A stretch of 64,000 bases of DNA, from positions 202,480-266,479 of the forward strand of contig NZ_BMNC01000004.1 of assembly GCF_014646255.1 (NCBI RefSeq), given 5' to 3'. Positions 1 through 7,162 of this stretch are shown one piece after another. The position numbers and the translations under genes were made by a program. Origin of the DNA: Lentzea pudingi. Lineage in GTDB: Bacteria; Actinomycetota; Actinomycetes; Mycobacteriales; Pseudonocardiaceae. The number at the start of each line of letters is the position of its first letter. Position 1 is the stretch's first letter. The notes beneath the pieces are model-generated. The model saw only the letters and a program-made list of their open reading frames with translations, was not told where the DNA came from and searched no databases.

Positions 1-2
1 CG

Positions 3-1871
3 TTGTCGGCGGTGGCCGTGGTCGCTGCGGGCACCGCCACCGTGGCGCTGGCCGCCAAGAACGGTGATCCCGCACCGCTCGGTGCGTTCGTGCCCATCGA
101 GCAGGTGAGCAAGAACGTCGTGGAGCCGAAGGTCGGCAAGAACGGTGCCGGTGGCGTGTTCACGGTCGACTGCGGCACGAACGAGCAGGGCAAGTTCAGT
201 GCCGACAACCCTGTCGCACAGCCAGGTCTGAAGCACGGTGCCCAGCACGTCCACGACTTCGTGGGCAATCTGTCGATCAGCGCTGAGTCGACGGACGAGA
301 GCCTGGTCGACTCGGAGACGACCTGCCGCAACGGCGACCGCTCGTCCTACTTCTGGCCGGTCGTGCGCATCAACCCCAAGGCCAACCCGCAGGACGTCGG
401 GTCCACCCCGGACAAGGTCAAGGAGACGGGCCCGGGCGAGGTCGCGTGTCCCGGCGTCGCGAACCGGCTGCCAGCCGTGCCGCAGCGGGTGCGCGACGAG
501 ATCATCAGGAACCTCCAGCAACTCGCCCAGCAGCTCAGGGAAGCCAACGACCGGGTGGTGCGCGCCCAGAACCCCGCCGACCCGAACTTCGTCAACAACA
601 CCGTTCTGGGCCCGTTGCGCAGCAAGCGGGCCGCCACGCTCGACCGCATCGCGACCGCCATGAGCAGGTCCGGGCGCAAGCCGAACCTGACCTCGCTCGC
701 CGACTGCGACCTGCGCTTCGGTCACGGTCACGGCGGCGGCGGCCACGGCAACCACTCGCCGAAGCCGCGCAAGTTCGCCGCGGAGGGCGTTCTCCAGCAG
801 GCGGAGCAGAACGGCGCCGAGCAGAACGGCGCCGAGCAGGACGCCGCCACGCCGACGATCAAGTGCCCGTCGGTGCGCGAAGCGCTGCCGGGTGTGCCGG
901 ACCAGGCCCTGGACGAGGTGGACAACAACCTCGACCAGCTGGACAAGCAGATCGCCGAGGCCAACCAGCGCCTGGTGACCAGCAAGGGGCAGGGCGGGGC
1001 GAACTTCATCGACAACGCGATCCTCGGGCCCTTGAAGGACAAGCGGGTCGCGACCCTCGACCGGATCGCGATCGCGATCGGCCGCAACGCCGAGAAGCCG
1101 CAAGGGCTGGAACGCCTCGCGAAGTGCGGCCTCAACGAGGACGAAGGCGGCGAGAACAACAACGGCGGCAACAACAACGGCGGCAACAACAACGGCGGCA
1201 ACAACAACGGCGGCAACAACAACGGCGGCAACAACAACGGCGGCAACAACAACGGCGGCACCACGACCACCGCGCCCCCTGCCACCACCGCCCCGCCGCT
1301 GGCCGCTCCCACCGGCAAGAACCTGGAGCTCGTCGGCAACAACGGCAAGATCGTCCGGCCGGCTCAGGTCAAGATCGAGTACCGCGGCAACGCGGCCAGC
1401 AAGGTCACGGGCATGCCGAAGTTCCTGAAGATGGTCGTCGGTGACGCCAAGCCCACCAGCCGCGGACCCGCCAACGCCCGCGCCACGTGGACCTGCAGCG
1501 GGTTCGAGGACCGCCTGTCCGACAAGTACGTGATCTGCCCGAACGGCAGCAAGGTCATGCGCGTGCACGACTTCGCGGGCTGCTGGGACGGCAAGAACGC
1601 CGACAGCGCCAACCACCGCGACCACGTCCGGTTCGCCGACAAGCAGACCGGCGCGTGCCCGCAGGGCTTCAAGGCCATCCCGCAGTTGCGGATCAGCATC
1701 CTCTACAACATCTCCCGCGACATCCAGCAGAAGGGCCAGTACCAGCTCGACGCGTTCCCGGAGGAGAACCACAACCCGTTCTCCGACCACAACGACTTCG
1801 CCAACGTCAACTCCGACCAGACGATGGCGAAGATCGTGAAGTGCGTCAACGACGGGCGCAAGTGCTCCTGA
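3..1871 (+). CDS. secreted DUF1996-domain protein with repeat insertion (5' end outside window)
   Basis: The frame is already open at the window edge, so the true start is probably upstream; the first visible residues are a hydrophobic alanine/valine run typical of a signal peptide. Residues about 55-125 and 445-600 carry the two halves of a DUF1996 domain: an N-terminal part with HVHDFVGN and a TTC..D.S.YFWPV segment, and a C-terminal part with the WTCSGF, HDFAGCWDG and NHRDHVRF segments. DUF1996 is common in secreted actinobacterial and fungal proteins; its biochemical role is not known to me. Between the halves sit two homologous, probably helical segments of about 85 residues (each ends with a RAATLDRIA or RVATLDRIA-like motif) and an asparagine/glycine linker. 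A separate regulator gene follows on the other strand. Function unknown; secretion and extracellular action are inferred. Confidence 0.8.
   Translation: MSAVAVVAAGTATVALAAKNGDPAPLGAFVPIEQVSKNVVEPKVGKNGAGGVFTVDCGTNEQGKFSADNPVAQPGLKHGAQHVHDFVGNLSISAESTDESLVDSETTCRNGDRSSYFWPVVRINPKANPQDVGSTPDKVKETGPGEVACPGVANRLPAVPQRVRDEIIRNLQQLAQQLREANDRVVRAQNPADPNFVNNTVLGPLRSKRAATLDRIATAMSRSGRKPNLTSLADCDLRFGHGHGGGGHGNHSPKPRKFAAEGVLQQAEQNGAEQNGAEQDAATPTIKCPSVREALPGVPDQALDEVDNNLDQLDKQIAEANQRLVTSKGQGGANFIDNAILGPLKDKRVATLDRIAIAIGRNAEKPQGLERLAKCGLNEDEGGENNNGGNNNGGNNNGGNNNGGNNNGGNNNGGNNNGGTTTTAPPATTAPPLAAPTGKNLELVGNNGKIVRPAQVKIEYRGNAASKVTGMPKFLKMVVGDAKPTSRGPANARATWTCSGFEDRLSDKYVICPNGSKVMRVHDFAGCWDGKNADSANHRDHVRFADKQTGACPQGFKAIPQLRISILYNISRDIQQKGQYQLDAFPEENHNPFSDHNDFANVNSDQTMAKIVKCVNDGRKCS
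1155..1259 (+). repeat. seven tandem 15-bp repeats encoding NNNGG
   Basis: Seven perfect in-frame copies of a 15-bp unit (aacaacaacggcggc) lie inside the DUF1996 gene and give (Asn-Asn-Asn-Gly-Gly)7, followed by a Thr/Pro/Ala-rich stretch. This is a flexible, length-variable linker; copy number is likely to differ between strains through slippage. Confidence 0.95.
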
Positions 1872-1989
1872 GCGTCGCCTGATCCACCGCGGGGTGTCTG
1901 TCCGGGCTGTGAGGCCGGGCAGGCGCCCCGTCGGCGTTGATCCGCCTGGAACACCGCCCGGACTCAGGGCTCGCTCGTCCAGGTGAGGG

Positions 1990-2484
1990 TCATGTCGATC
2001 CCGGATCCGACCCCGCGTCGTCCTCTCGGCGGCGGGTCCGCCCGGCGGACCAGGCAGTGGCGTCCTGGCTGTAGCGGATGAGGAACTGAGCGAACTGGGT
2101 GCGCTCGGCCGGGTCCCATGCGGCGGTGATGTCCTCGAAGGTCACACGCTGTTCGGAGGCGAAGCGCCGCCGCTCGCTCTCGCCGGCGGGAGTGAGTTCG
2201 AGGACCGTGCGCCGGCCGTCTGTCTGCGATGCGGCTCTCCGCAGCAGCCCGTCGGCGATGCAGGCGGCGATGGTGCGGCTGACGACGGGCTGGGAGACGC
2301 CCATCTCGGCGGCGATGGCACCGACGGTCACCTCGCCGGGTGCGTCCGAGACCACGTTCAGGATGAGGTTGCGGGTCAGGTCGCCACGCCCGCCCGAGGT
2401 GCGCCGGCGTAGATGCGACAGCGCGGGTCCGACCTGGTCGAAAAGAGCCTCGCCGGTCTCCGGGGGCGTTGATGAGCCGCTCAT
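1990..2484 (-). CDS. MarR-family transcriptional regulator
   Basis: A 164-residue winged-helix regulator. The middle carries the recognition-helix region (GVSQPVVSRTIAACIADG) followed by a wing with SQTDGRRTVLELTPAG, the usual MarR arrangement. ATG start with an AGGA motif 8 nt upstream. It is divergent from the amidohydrolase at 2593, and a 14-bp perfect palindrome lies in the 108-bp gap, so it probably represses itself and that enzyme. It is a clear paralogue of the regulator at 3884: both have the GEV.VG..A and R.F.S.QR..FE.IT signatures. The ligand cannot be deduced. Confidence 0.88.
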   Translation of the reverse strand: MSGSSTPPETGEALFDQVGPALSHLRRRTSGGRGDLTRNLILNVVSDAPGEVTVGAIAAEMGVSQPVVSRTIAACIADGLLRRAASQTDGRRTVLELTPAGESERRRFASEQRVTFEDITAAWDPAERTQFAQFLIRYSQDATAWSAGRTRRREDDAGSDPGST

Positions 2485-2539
2485 GCCGTCATCCTAAAGA
2501 GTTCCGATCATCACACACATCCATCTGAGAAGTATATCC

Positions 2540-2553
2540 ATAGCATATGCTAT
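2540..2553. promoter_or_regulatory. 14-bp palindrome, probable MarR operator
   Basis: ATAGCATATGCTAT is a perfect palindrome inside an AT-rich stretch between the divergent MarR gene (start 2484) and amidohydrolase gene (start 2593). Position and symmetry fit a dimeric winged-helix operator overlapping one or both promoters. Binding is inferred. Confidence 0.65.
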
Positions 2554-2592
2554 AGATTGACGAGGTTCTCCACCCCAGGAACGAGGTAGATC

Positions 2593-3819
2593 GTGAGTGT
2601 GACCGCCATTACCGGTGCTCAGGTGTTCGACGGTGAGAAGGCGCTGGGGGTGACCACCGTGCTCGTCGACGGCGGGCGGATCACCCGCGTCGGCGGCGAT
2701 GCCCCGGAAGGCGCCGAGATCGTCGACGGCAGTGGTGCCACGCTGTTGCCGGGCCTGATCGACGCCCACGTCCACACCAGCAGGGACGCGCTGGCGCTGG
2801 CGCTGCGGTTCGGTGTGACGACCGAGCTGGAGATGCAGGGCACGAACACGCGGGACAGCCGGGCCCACATCAGCGAGGACGACACCGTCGCCGACGTGCG
2901 TTCCTCCGGTTTCGCCATCACCCCTCCGGGCGGGCATCCCAGCGAGTTGTTCCCCGAGGGGTTCCGTCCCGGCCCGCCCGCTGGCGCGAGGCCGGCCGGA
3001 CCGCCTCCGCTCATGCCGTTCTCGACCACGCCCGAAGAAGCCGTGGCGTTCATCCCGCAGCTGATCGAGCGGGGCTCCGACTACATCAAGTTCATGGTCG
3101 ACGACGGCAGCGTCGAAGGGCACCCCGGCCTGCCCATGCTTGACCAGGCCACTTTGAACGCCGGGGTGGCCGAGGCCAAGAAGCACGGCATGCTCACCGT
3201 CGCGCACGCCCTGACGGTGGACGCGACGCGCATGGCCATCGAGGCGGGCATCGACGGCCTGGTCCACCTGTTCATGGACCAGCCCCACACCGACGAGATC
3301 ATCGACCTGGTCAAGGACGCCGGGGTGTTCGTCGCTCCCTGCGTCGTCCTGAACGCCTCCATGATGGGCATCACGGGCGGTGACCTCGCCGACGACCCGC
3401 GCGTCGCCTCCCGCCTGGACGACGAGTGGGACAAGGCCCTGCGCTCCAGCTTCGGCCACTACCCCCAGGGCCGGATCGAGGACGTGCTGGCCACGGTGAA
3501 GGCCCTCGGCGACGCCGGAGTGGACCTCCTGGCCGGCACCGACGTGTCCCTTCCCCTGCCCTTCCTGGGCGGGCTCGCCCACGGTGCCAGCGTCCACCAC
3601 GAACTGCGGTACCTGACCCTGGCCGGCCTCACCCCTGTCCAGGCCCTGCGCGCGGCCACCGCCACCACCGCCCGCCGCTTCGGTCTTAATGACCGCGGAC
3701 ATGTCGCCGAGGGCCTTCGTGCGGACCTCCTCCTCGTCGACGGCGACCCCACCACGACCATTTCCGACACCCTCAACACCCGCGCCGTCTGGCGTCGCGG
3801 GACTCGTCTGGCGATGTGA
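2593..3819 (+). CDS. amidohydrolase-superfamily metallohydrolase (imidazolonepropionase-like)
   Basis: A 408-residue cytoplasmic enzyme. The metal-binding pattern of the superfamily is visible: LIDAHVHTS (HxH on strand 1), SDYIKFMVDD (candidate carboxylated Lys), AHALTV and GLVHLF (metal/catalytic His), and GTDVSLPLP (catalytic Asp near the C-terminus). This fits hydrolysis of a cyclic amide, urea or peptide-like bond; the substrate cannot be read from sequence. GTG start with the purine-rich AGGAACGAGG just upstream. About 60 bp downstream comes the second regulator of the duplicated pair. It has no signal peptide, unlike its paralogue at 4475. Confidence 0.85.
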   Translation: MSVTAITGAQVFDGEKALGVTTVLVDGGRITRVGGDAPEGAEIVDGSGATLLPGLIDAHVHTSRDALALALRFGVTTELEMQGTNTRDSRAHISEDDTVADVRSSGFAITPPGGHPSELFPEGFRPGPPAGARPAGPPPLMPFSTTPEEAVAFIPQLIERGSDYIKFMVDDGSVEGHPGLPMLDQATLNAGVAEAKKHGMLTVAHALTVDATRMAIEAGIDGLVHLFMDQPHTDEIIDLVKDAGVFVAPCVVLNASMMGITGGDLADDPRVASRLDDEWDKALRSSFGHYPQGRIEDVLATVKALGDAGVDLLAGTDVSLPLPFLGGLAHGASVHHELRYLTLAGLTPVQALRAATATTARRFGLNDRGHVAEGLRADLLLVDGDPTTTISDTLNTRAVWRRGTRLAM

Positions 3820-3831
3820 TCGGGGCGCCAT

Positions 3832-3849
3832 ATGTGTGACGTCACGCAT
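3832..3849. promoter_or_regulatory. near-perfect 18-bp palindrome centred on gtgacgtcac, probable regulator operator
   Basis: The 18 bases ATGTGTGAC/GTCACGCAT form an inverted repeat with one mismatched pair, 35 bp before the GTG start of the second MarR gene. Likely an autoregulatory operator; inferred from symmetry and position only. Confidence 0.5.
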
Positions 3850-3883
3850 GTGCTTGCCATCCGCAGTTGATTACTGTGGGTAC

Positions 3884-4351
3884 GTGACGAACGAGGCGCA
3901 CCCGCAGGAGTCGGACGATGACCTGTTCGGGGCCGTAGGCCCTGCCTTCGCGCGATTGCGCAGGCGGACGCCACAGGTACCTGTCGACCCACCGGTCGAG
4001 CGCAAGGACATCAACCGCAACCTCGTCCTGAACGTCATCGACGAGATCGGGGGAGAGGTGAGCGTGGGCGGGGTGGCCGACGCTCTGGGAATCGACCCGT
4101 CCGTGGCCAGCCGAATGGTCTCCGACTGCATCGCCCACGGCTACCTGCTTCGCGCGCCTTCGCAGCTCGACGGCCGGAAAGCGGTGCTGCGGCTCACGGA
4201 GGCCGGTCTGGCTCTCCGCGATCGTTTCCGCTCTCAGCAGCGGCAGGCGTTCGAGTACATCACCCAGGACTGGCCGGTGGCCGAGCGCCGGGAACTCGCC
4301 CGTCTGATCATCAAGTACGCCGACGCGACCATCAGGGCGATCGAGGACTGA
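3884..4351 (+). CDS. MarR-family transcriptional regulator (second copy)
   Basis: A 155-residue regulator. The frame is open further upstream, but I place the start at the GTG at 3884 (VTNEAHPQESDDDLFGAVGP) because homology to the first regulator begins there; the ATG at 3848 is the alternative. The DNA-binding region is GIDPSVASRMVSDCIAHG, then a wing with SQLDGRKAVLRLTEAG. No strong ribosome-binding site is visible, so the mRNA may be leaderless or nearly so. It is co-oriented with the lipoprotein amidohydrolase that follows and probably controls it through the inverted repeat at 4403. Confidence 0.85.
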   Translation: MTNEAHPQESDDDLFGAVGPAFARLRRRTPQVPVDPPVERKDINRNLVLNVIDEIGGEVSVGGVADALGIDPSVASRMVSDCIAHGYLLRAPSQLDGRKAVLRLTEAGLALRDRFRSQQRQAFEYITQDWPVAERRELARLIIKYADATIRAIED

Positions 4352-4402
4352 CCTCCCTCGGCGCACAGGCTGAGACTCCTCTCAGGAATGAAGTAGACCG
4401 TC

Positions 4403-4423
4403 TGCAACTGCATGTAAGTTGCA
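4403..4423. promoter_or_regulatory. inverted repeat TGCAACT-N7-AGTTGCA, probable operator
   Basis: Perfect 7-bp arms separated by 7 bp, 51 bp upstream of the amidohydrolase start at 4475. The half-sites differ from the palindrome at 2540, which suggests that the two MarR paralogues have diverged in DNA specificity. Inferred. Confidence 0.55.
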
Positions 4424-4474
4424 TATGTCTGCTGCATGCATGTGACACCGCGTGGTGTCCTGGAAGGAGTGCTG

Positions 4475-5821
4475 ATGTGTCTCATCGATCGACGTGCGGT
4501 TCTGAGGTCCATCGGGCTCGCGGGAGTCGTCGCGGGCTCGTCAGCGCTGGTCGGCTGCTCGACCACCGGTTCCGCGGGCGGTCCATCCGGTCTGACGGCC
4601 ATCACCAACGCGAAGGTCTTCGACGGTGAGCGCGTGCTCGACCTGCACACGGTGCTGATCGAGGGCTCCTCGATCGTGGGCGTCGCCGGTGAGGCTCCGA
4701 GTCGCGCTCACGTGGTCGACGCGGCGGGGGCGATGCTGTTGCCGGGGCTGATCGATGCTCACGTGCACACCTCTGTGGACGGTCTGCGCGACGCCCTGCG
4801 GTTCGGGGTGACGACCGAGTTGGAGATGCAGGGGGACTTCACCGCCGCGGGACGCAAGGCGATCGCCGGCCGCGACGATCTGGCTGACGTCCGGTCGGCC
4901 GGGTTCGGTCTGACCGCGCCGGGTGGCCACCCGAGCGAACTCGTCCCCGACGGCCCGCCGGGAGAAGGAGCGGGAGAGGAGCCCGAACTCAACTCCGGGG
5001 CGAACCCGGCCGAGTCGGAGGTCACCACACCGGATCAGGCGGTGGCCGCGGTCCGGAAGCGCGTCGACGGCGGATCCGACTACATCAAGATCATGATCGA
5101 GGACGGCCACGTGCTCGGGGCCCCGAACCTGCCCATGATGAGTGACGCGACGATCAAAGCGGCCGTGCGCGAGGCACAGCGGCTCGGCAAGCTCGCTGTC
5201 GCGCACGCACTGACGGTGCAAGCCACCGAGCAGGCTCTCGCGGCGGGCATGAACGGACTCAGCCACGTCTTCCTGGATCGTCCGCACACGCCCGAGATCA
5301 TCGACAAGATCGCGCGCTCCGGCACGTTCGTCACCCCCTGCCTGTGCCTCAACGCCTCGATCATGGGCAGGACCGGAGCCGAGCTGGCGGCAGACCCCAG
5401 GGTCGGCCCCAGGCTGAGCCCCGAGTGGCTGGCGACGCTCAACGGAAGTCTCAACAAGTACCCGCAGGGGGACTTCAGCGCGGTGCTGGCCACCGCCAAA
5501 GCACTGCACGAGGCAGGTGTGGACGTCCTGGTGGGAACGGACGTCTCCGTCGCGTGGCCCGAACTCGGCGGAATGGCCCACGGTGCCAGCGTGCACCACG
5601 AGATGCAGTTGCTGGTGAAAGCCGGCCTGACTCCCATCGCGGCGCTCAAGGCGGCGACATCGGTGCCCGCTCGCCGCTTCGGCCTGCCCGACCGGGGGCG
5701 CATCTCCGCCGGGGCGCACGCGGATCTCCTGCTGGTGGACGGAGACCCGACGAAGAACATCGGCGACTCCCTGTCCATCAAGGCGGTGTGGCGCGGCGGA
5801 GTCCGCCAGGCGGCCGGGTGA
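4475..5821 (+). CDS. exported lipoprotein amidohydrolase, paralogue of the 2593 enzyme
   Basis: A 448-residue protein starting at the ATG preceded by GGAAGGAG with a 5-nt gap. The N-terminus has a twin-arginine-like DRRAVLRS stretch, a hydrophobic core and the lipobox LVGC, so it is probably exported (possibly by Tat) and anchored as a lipoprotein. The catalytic domain repeats the superfamily motifs: LIDAHVHTS, SDYIKIMIED, VAHALTV, GLSHVF and GTDVS. It shares the GGHPSEL segment and most of the fold with the enzyme at 2593, but has a longer Gly/Glu-rich insert near residue 180. So the pair consists of one cytoplasmic and one extracytoplasmic enzyme of the same kind. Substrate unknown. Confidence 0.85.
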   Translation: MCLIDRRAVLRSIGLAGVVAGSSALVGCSTTGSAGGPSGLTAITNAKVFDGERVLDLHTVLIEGSSIVGVAGEAPSRAHVVDAAGAMLLPGLIDAHVHTSVDGLRDALRFGVTTELEMQGDFTAAGRKAIAGRDDLADVRSAGFGLTAPGGHPSELVPDGPPGEGAGEEPELNSGANPAESEVTTPDQAVAAVRKRVDGGSDYIKIMIEDGHVLGAPNLPMMSDATIKAAVREAQRLGKLAVAHALTVQATEQALAAGMNGLSHVFLDRPHTPEIIDKIARSGTFVTPCLCLNASIMGRTGAELAADPRVGPRLSPEWLATLNGSLNKYPQGDFSAVLATAKALHEAGVDVLVGTDVSVAWPELGGMAHGASVHHEMQLLVKAGLTPIAALKAATSVPARRFGLPDRGRISAGAHADLLLVDGDPTKNIGDSLSIKAVWRGGVRQAAG

Positions 5822-5860
5822 CGACGCGGACGGTGAACCGCTGGACGGGCATTGGCCGTT

Positions 5861-6052
5861 TCAGTTCCGCGTGTCGTCCAGGTTCTTGCGGTAGTTGAAG
5901 AACAGGGCGATGCCGCCGGCGATGGCGATCAGTCCGAAAGCGGCGCTGATGTAGAGGCTCAGACCGAAGGCTTGAGCGGCGATGTTGGCCGCGACGCTGA
6001 CCACGAGGACCGTCGCGAGCAGGGCCTGGCTGCGGGTGGGTGAGAGGTTCAT
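5861..6052 (-). CDS. small two-helix membrane protein
   Basis: A 63-residue protein with two hydrophobic segments (around ALLATVLVVSVAANIAA and ISAAFGLIAIAGGIALFF) and a charged C-terminal tail. The frame is open upstream, but the ATG (MNLSPTRSQ) immediately before the first helix is the natural start. No good ribosome-binding site is visible. It stands alone on the minus strand between the amidohydrolase and the ABC exporter. Function unknown. Confidence 0.55.
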   Translation of the reverse strand: MNLSPTRSQALLATVLVVSVAANIAAQAFGLSLYISAAFGLIAIAGGIALFFNYRKNLDDTRN

Positions 6053-6110
6053 GACGAAGAAGTTAGTCGTGTTCGTCAGCGCCTTCGATACCGCAGGCTC
6101 CCAGGTGTCA

Positions 6111-6264
6111 GGTAGAGCAGGCTGCACCTCGGTTCTGTGCGCTGGCGCGACGAGTTCCAAGCGCAGCAGGACTTTGCTCGGTTTCGCGAGCTCGTAGCCG
6201 TCGTCAGTCCTAACCGGATCCAGGCTGGGATTGCCGCGGAGCAAGAGGTACAGCCTGCGCTACC
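6111..6264. repeat. long imperfect inverted repeat upstream of the ABC exporter
   Basis: Two 20-bp arms, 6111-6130 and 6245-6264, are complementary at 18 of 20 positions, and weaker symmetry continues outward (CCAGGTG on the left, CACCT..CCTGG on the right). The 114-bp interior has no convincing gene. It lies in a 303-bp gap between divergent genes. It could be a MITE-like remnant or a structured leader of the exporter mRNA. Confidence 0.6.
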
Positions 6265-6355
6265 AGTGGTCACCTACTGCCTGGGTCGTTCCGGCAGGCG
6301 GGCGAGATTACCGTCCTGCCTAGGAAATCGACGAATAGGACCTCGGGTTTTTGTG

Positions 6356-7159
6356 ATGTCAAACCATAATGCGCAAGTTGACCGGACTTCTGGTGCGGGC
6401 GTTGCCCGGCCCGCGCCGGCGGTGCGGGTTCAGGGCCTGAGAAAGGTCTACGGCACGGAACTGCAAGCGGTGACTGCCCTTGCGGGTGTCGACGCGGTGT
6501 TCGACCGGGGCACCTTCACCGCGGTGATGGGGCCGTCCGGTTCGGGCAAGAGCACGTTGCTGCAGACCGCGGCGGGCCTGGACCAGCCGACCGGCGGCCA
6601 GGCGTGGGTCGGCGACACGGAGTTGTCGCGGCTGTCGGAGACCGATCTGACGAAGCTGCGGCGGTCGAAGATCGGGTTCGTCTTCCAGGCGTTCAACCTC
6701 ATCGGAGCGTTGACGGTGCGGGAGAACATCGTGTTGCCGTTGCAACTGTCGGGGAAGCGCGCCGACGCCGCGTGGTTGCGGCAGGTCGTCGACCGGGTCG
6801 GGTTGACTGATCGGCTGGCGCACAGGCCGTCGGAGCTGTCCGGCGGTCAGCAGCAGCGGGTCGCGATCGCGCGGGCGTTGGCGACGCGCCCCGAGGTCAT
6901 CTTCTGCGACGAACCGACCGGTGCGCTGGACACCCAGACCGCGGGCGAGGTGCTGAGCCTGCTGCGGTCGGTGGTGGACGAGGCGGGGCAGACGGTGATC
7001 ATGGTGACGCACGACCCGGTGGCGGCGTCGTACGCGGATCGTGTGATGGTGCTGGCCGACGGCCGGATCGTGCACGACGTGCCGCAGCCGGGCGCGGAAC
7101 GCATCGCGGAGCAACTGGCCTTGCTGGGCCGCCGTCAGCGCGTGACGCAGGAGCGCTGA
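6356..7159 (+). CDS. ABC transporter ATP-binding protein (MacB/LolD-type)
   Basis: A 267-residue nucleotide-binding subunit. It has Walker A GPSGSGKST, the Q-loop region FQAFNLIG, the signature LSGGQQQRVAIARAL, Walker B VIFCDEPTGALD and the switch histidine in MVTHDP. These are the hallmarks of the exporter subfamily that pairs with FtsX-type permeases. The start is taken at the ATG at 6356 (MSNHNAQVD); a GTG three bases earlier is equally possible, and only a distant AGGA is visible. The permease gene starts 3 bp after its stop, so the two are co-translated and form one transporter. Confidence 0.92.
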   Translation: MSNHNAQVDRTSGAGVARPAPAVRVQGLRKVYGTELQAVTALAGVDAVFDRGTFTAVMGPSGSGKSTLLQTAAGLDQPTGGQAWVGDTELSRLSETDLTKLRRSKIGFVFQAFNLIGALTVRENIVLPLQLSGKRADAAWLRQVVDRVGLTDRLAHRPSELSGGQQQRVAIARALATRPEVIFCDEPTGALDTQTAGEVLSLLRSVVDEAGQTVIMVTHDPVAASYADRVMVLADGRIVHDVPQPGAERIAEQLALLGRRQRVTQER

Positions 7160-7162
7160 CCG

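Noticed and set aside
1155..1259. Regular short repeats as a possible CRISPR array
   Set aside because: The 15-bp units are contiguous without spacers and keep an open reading frame.
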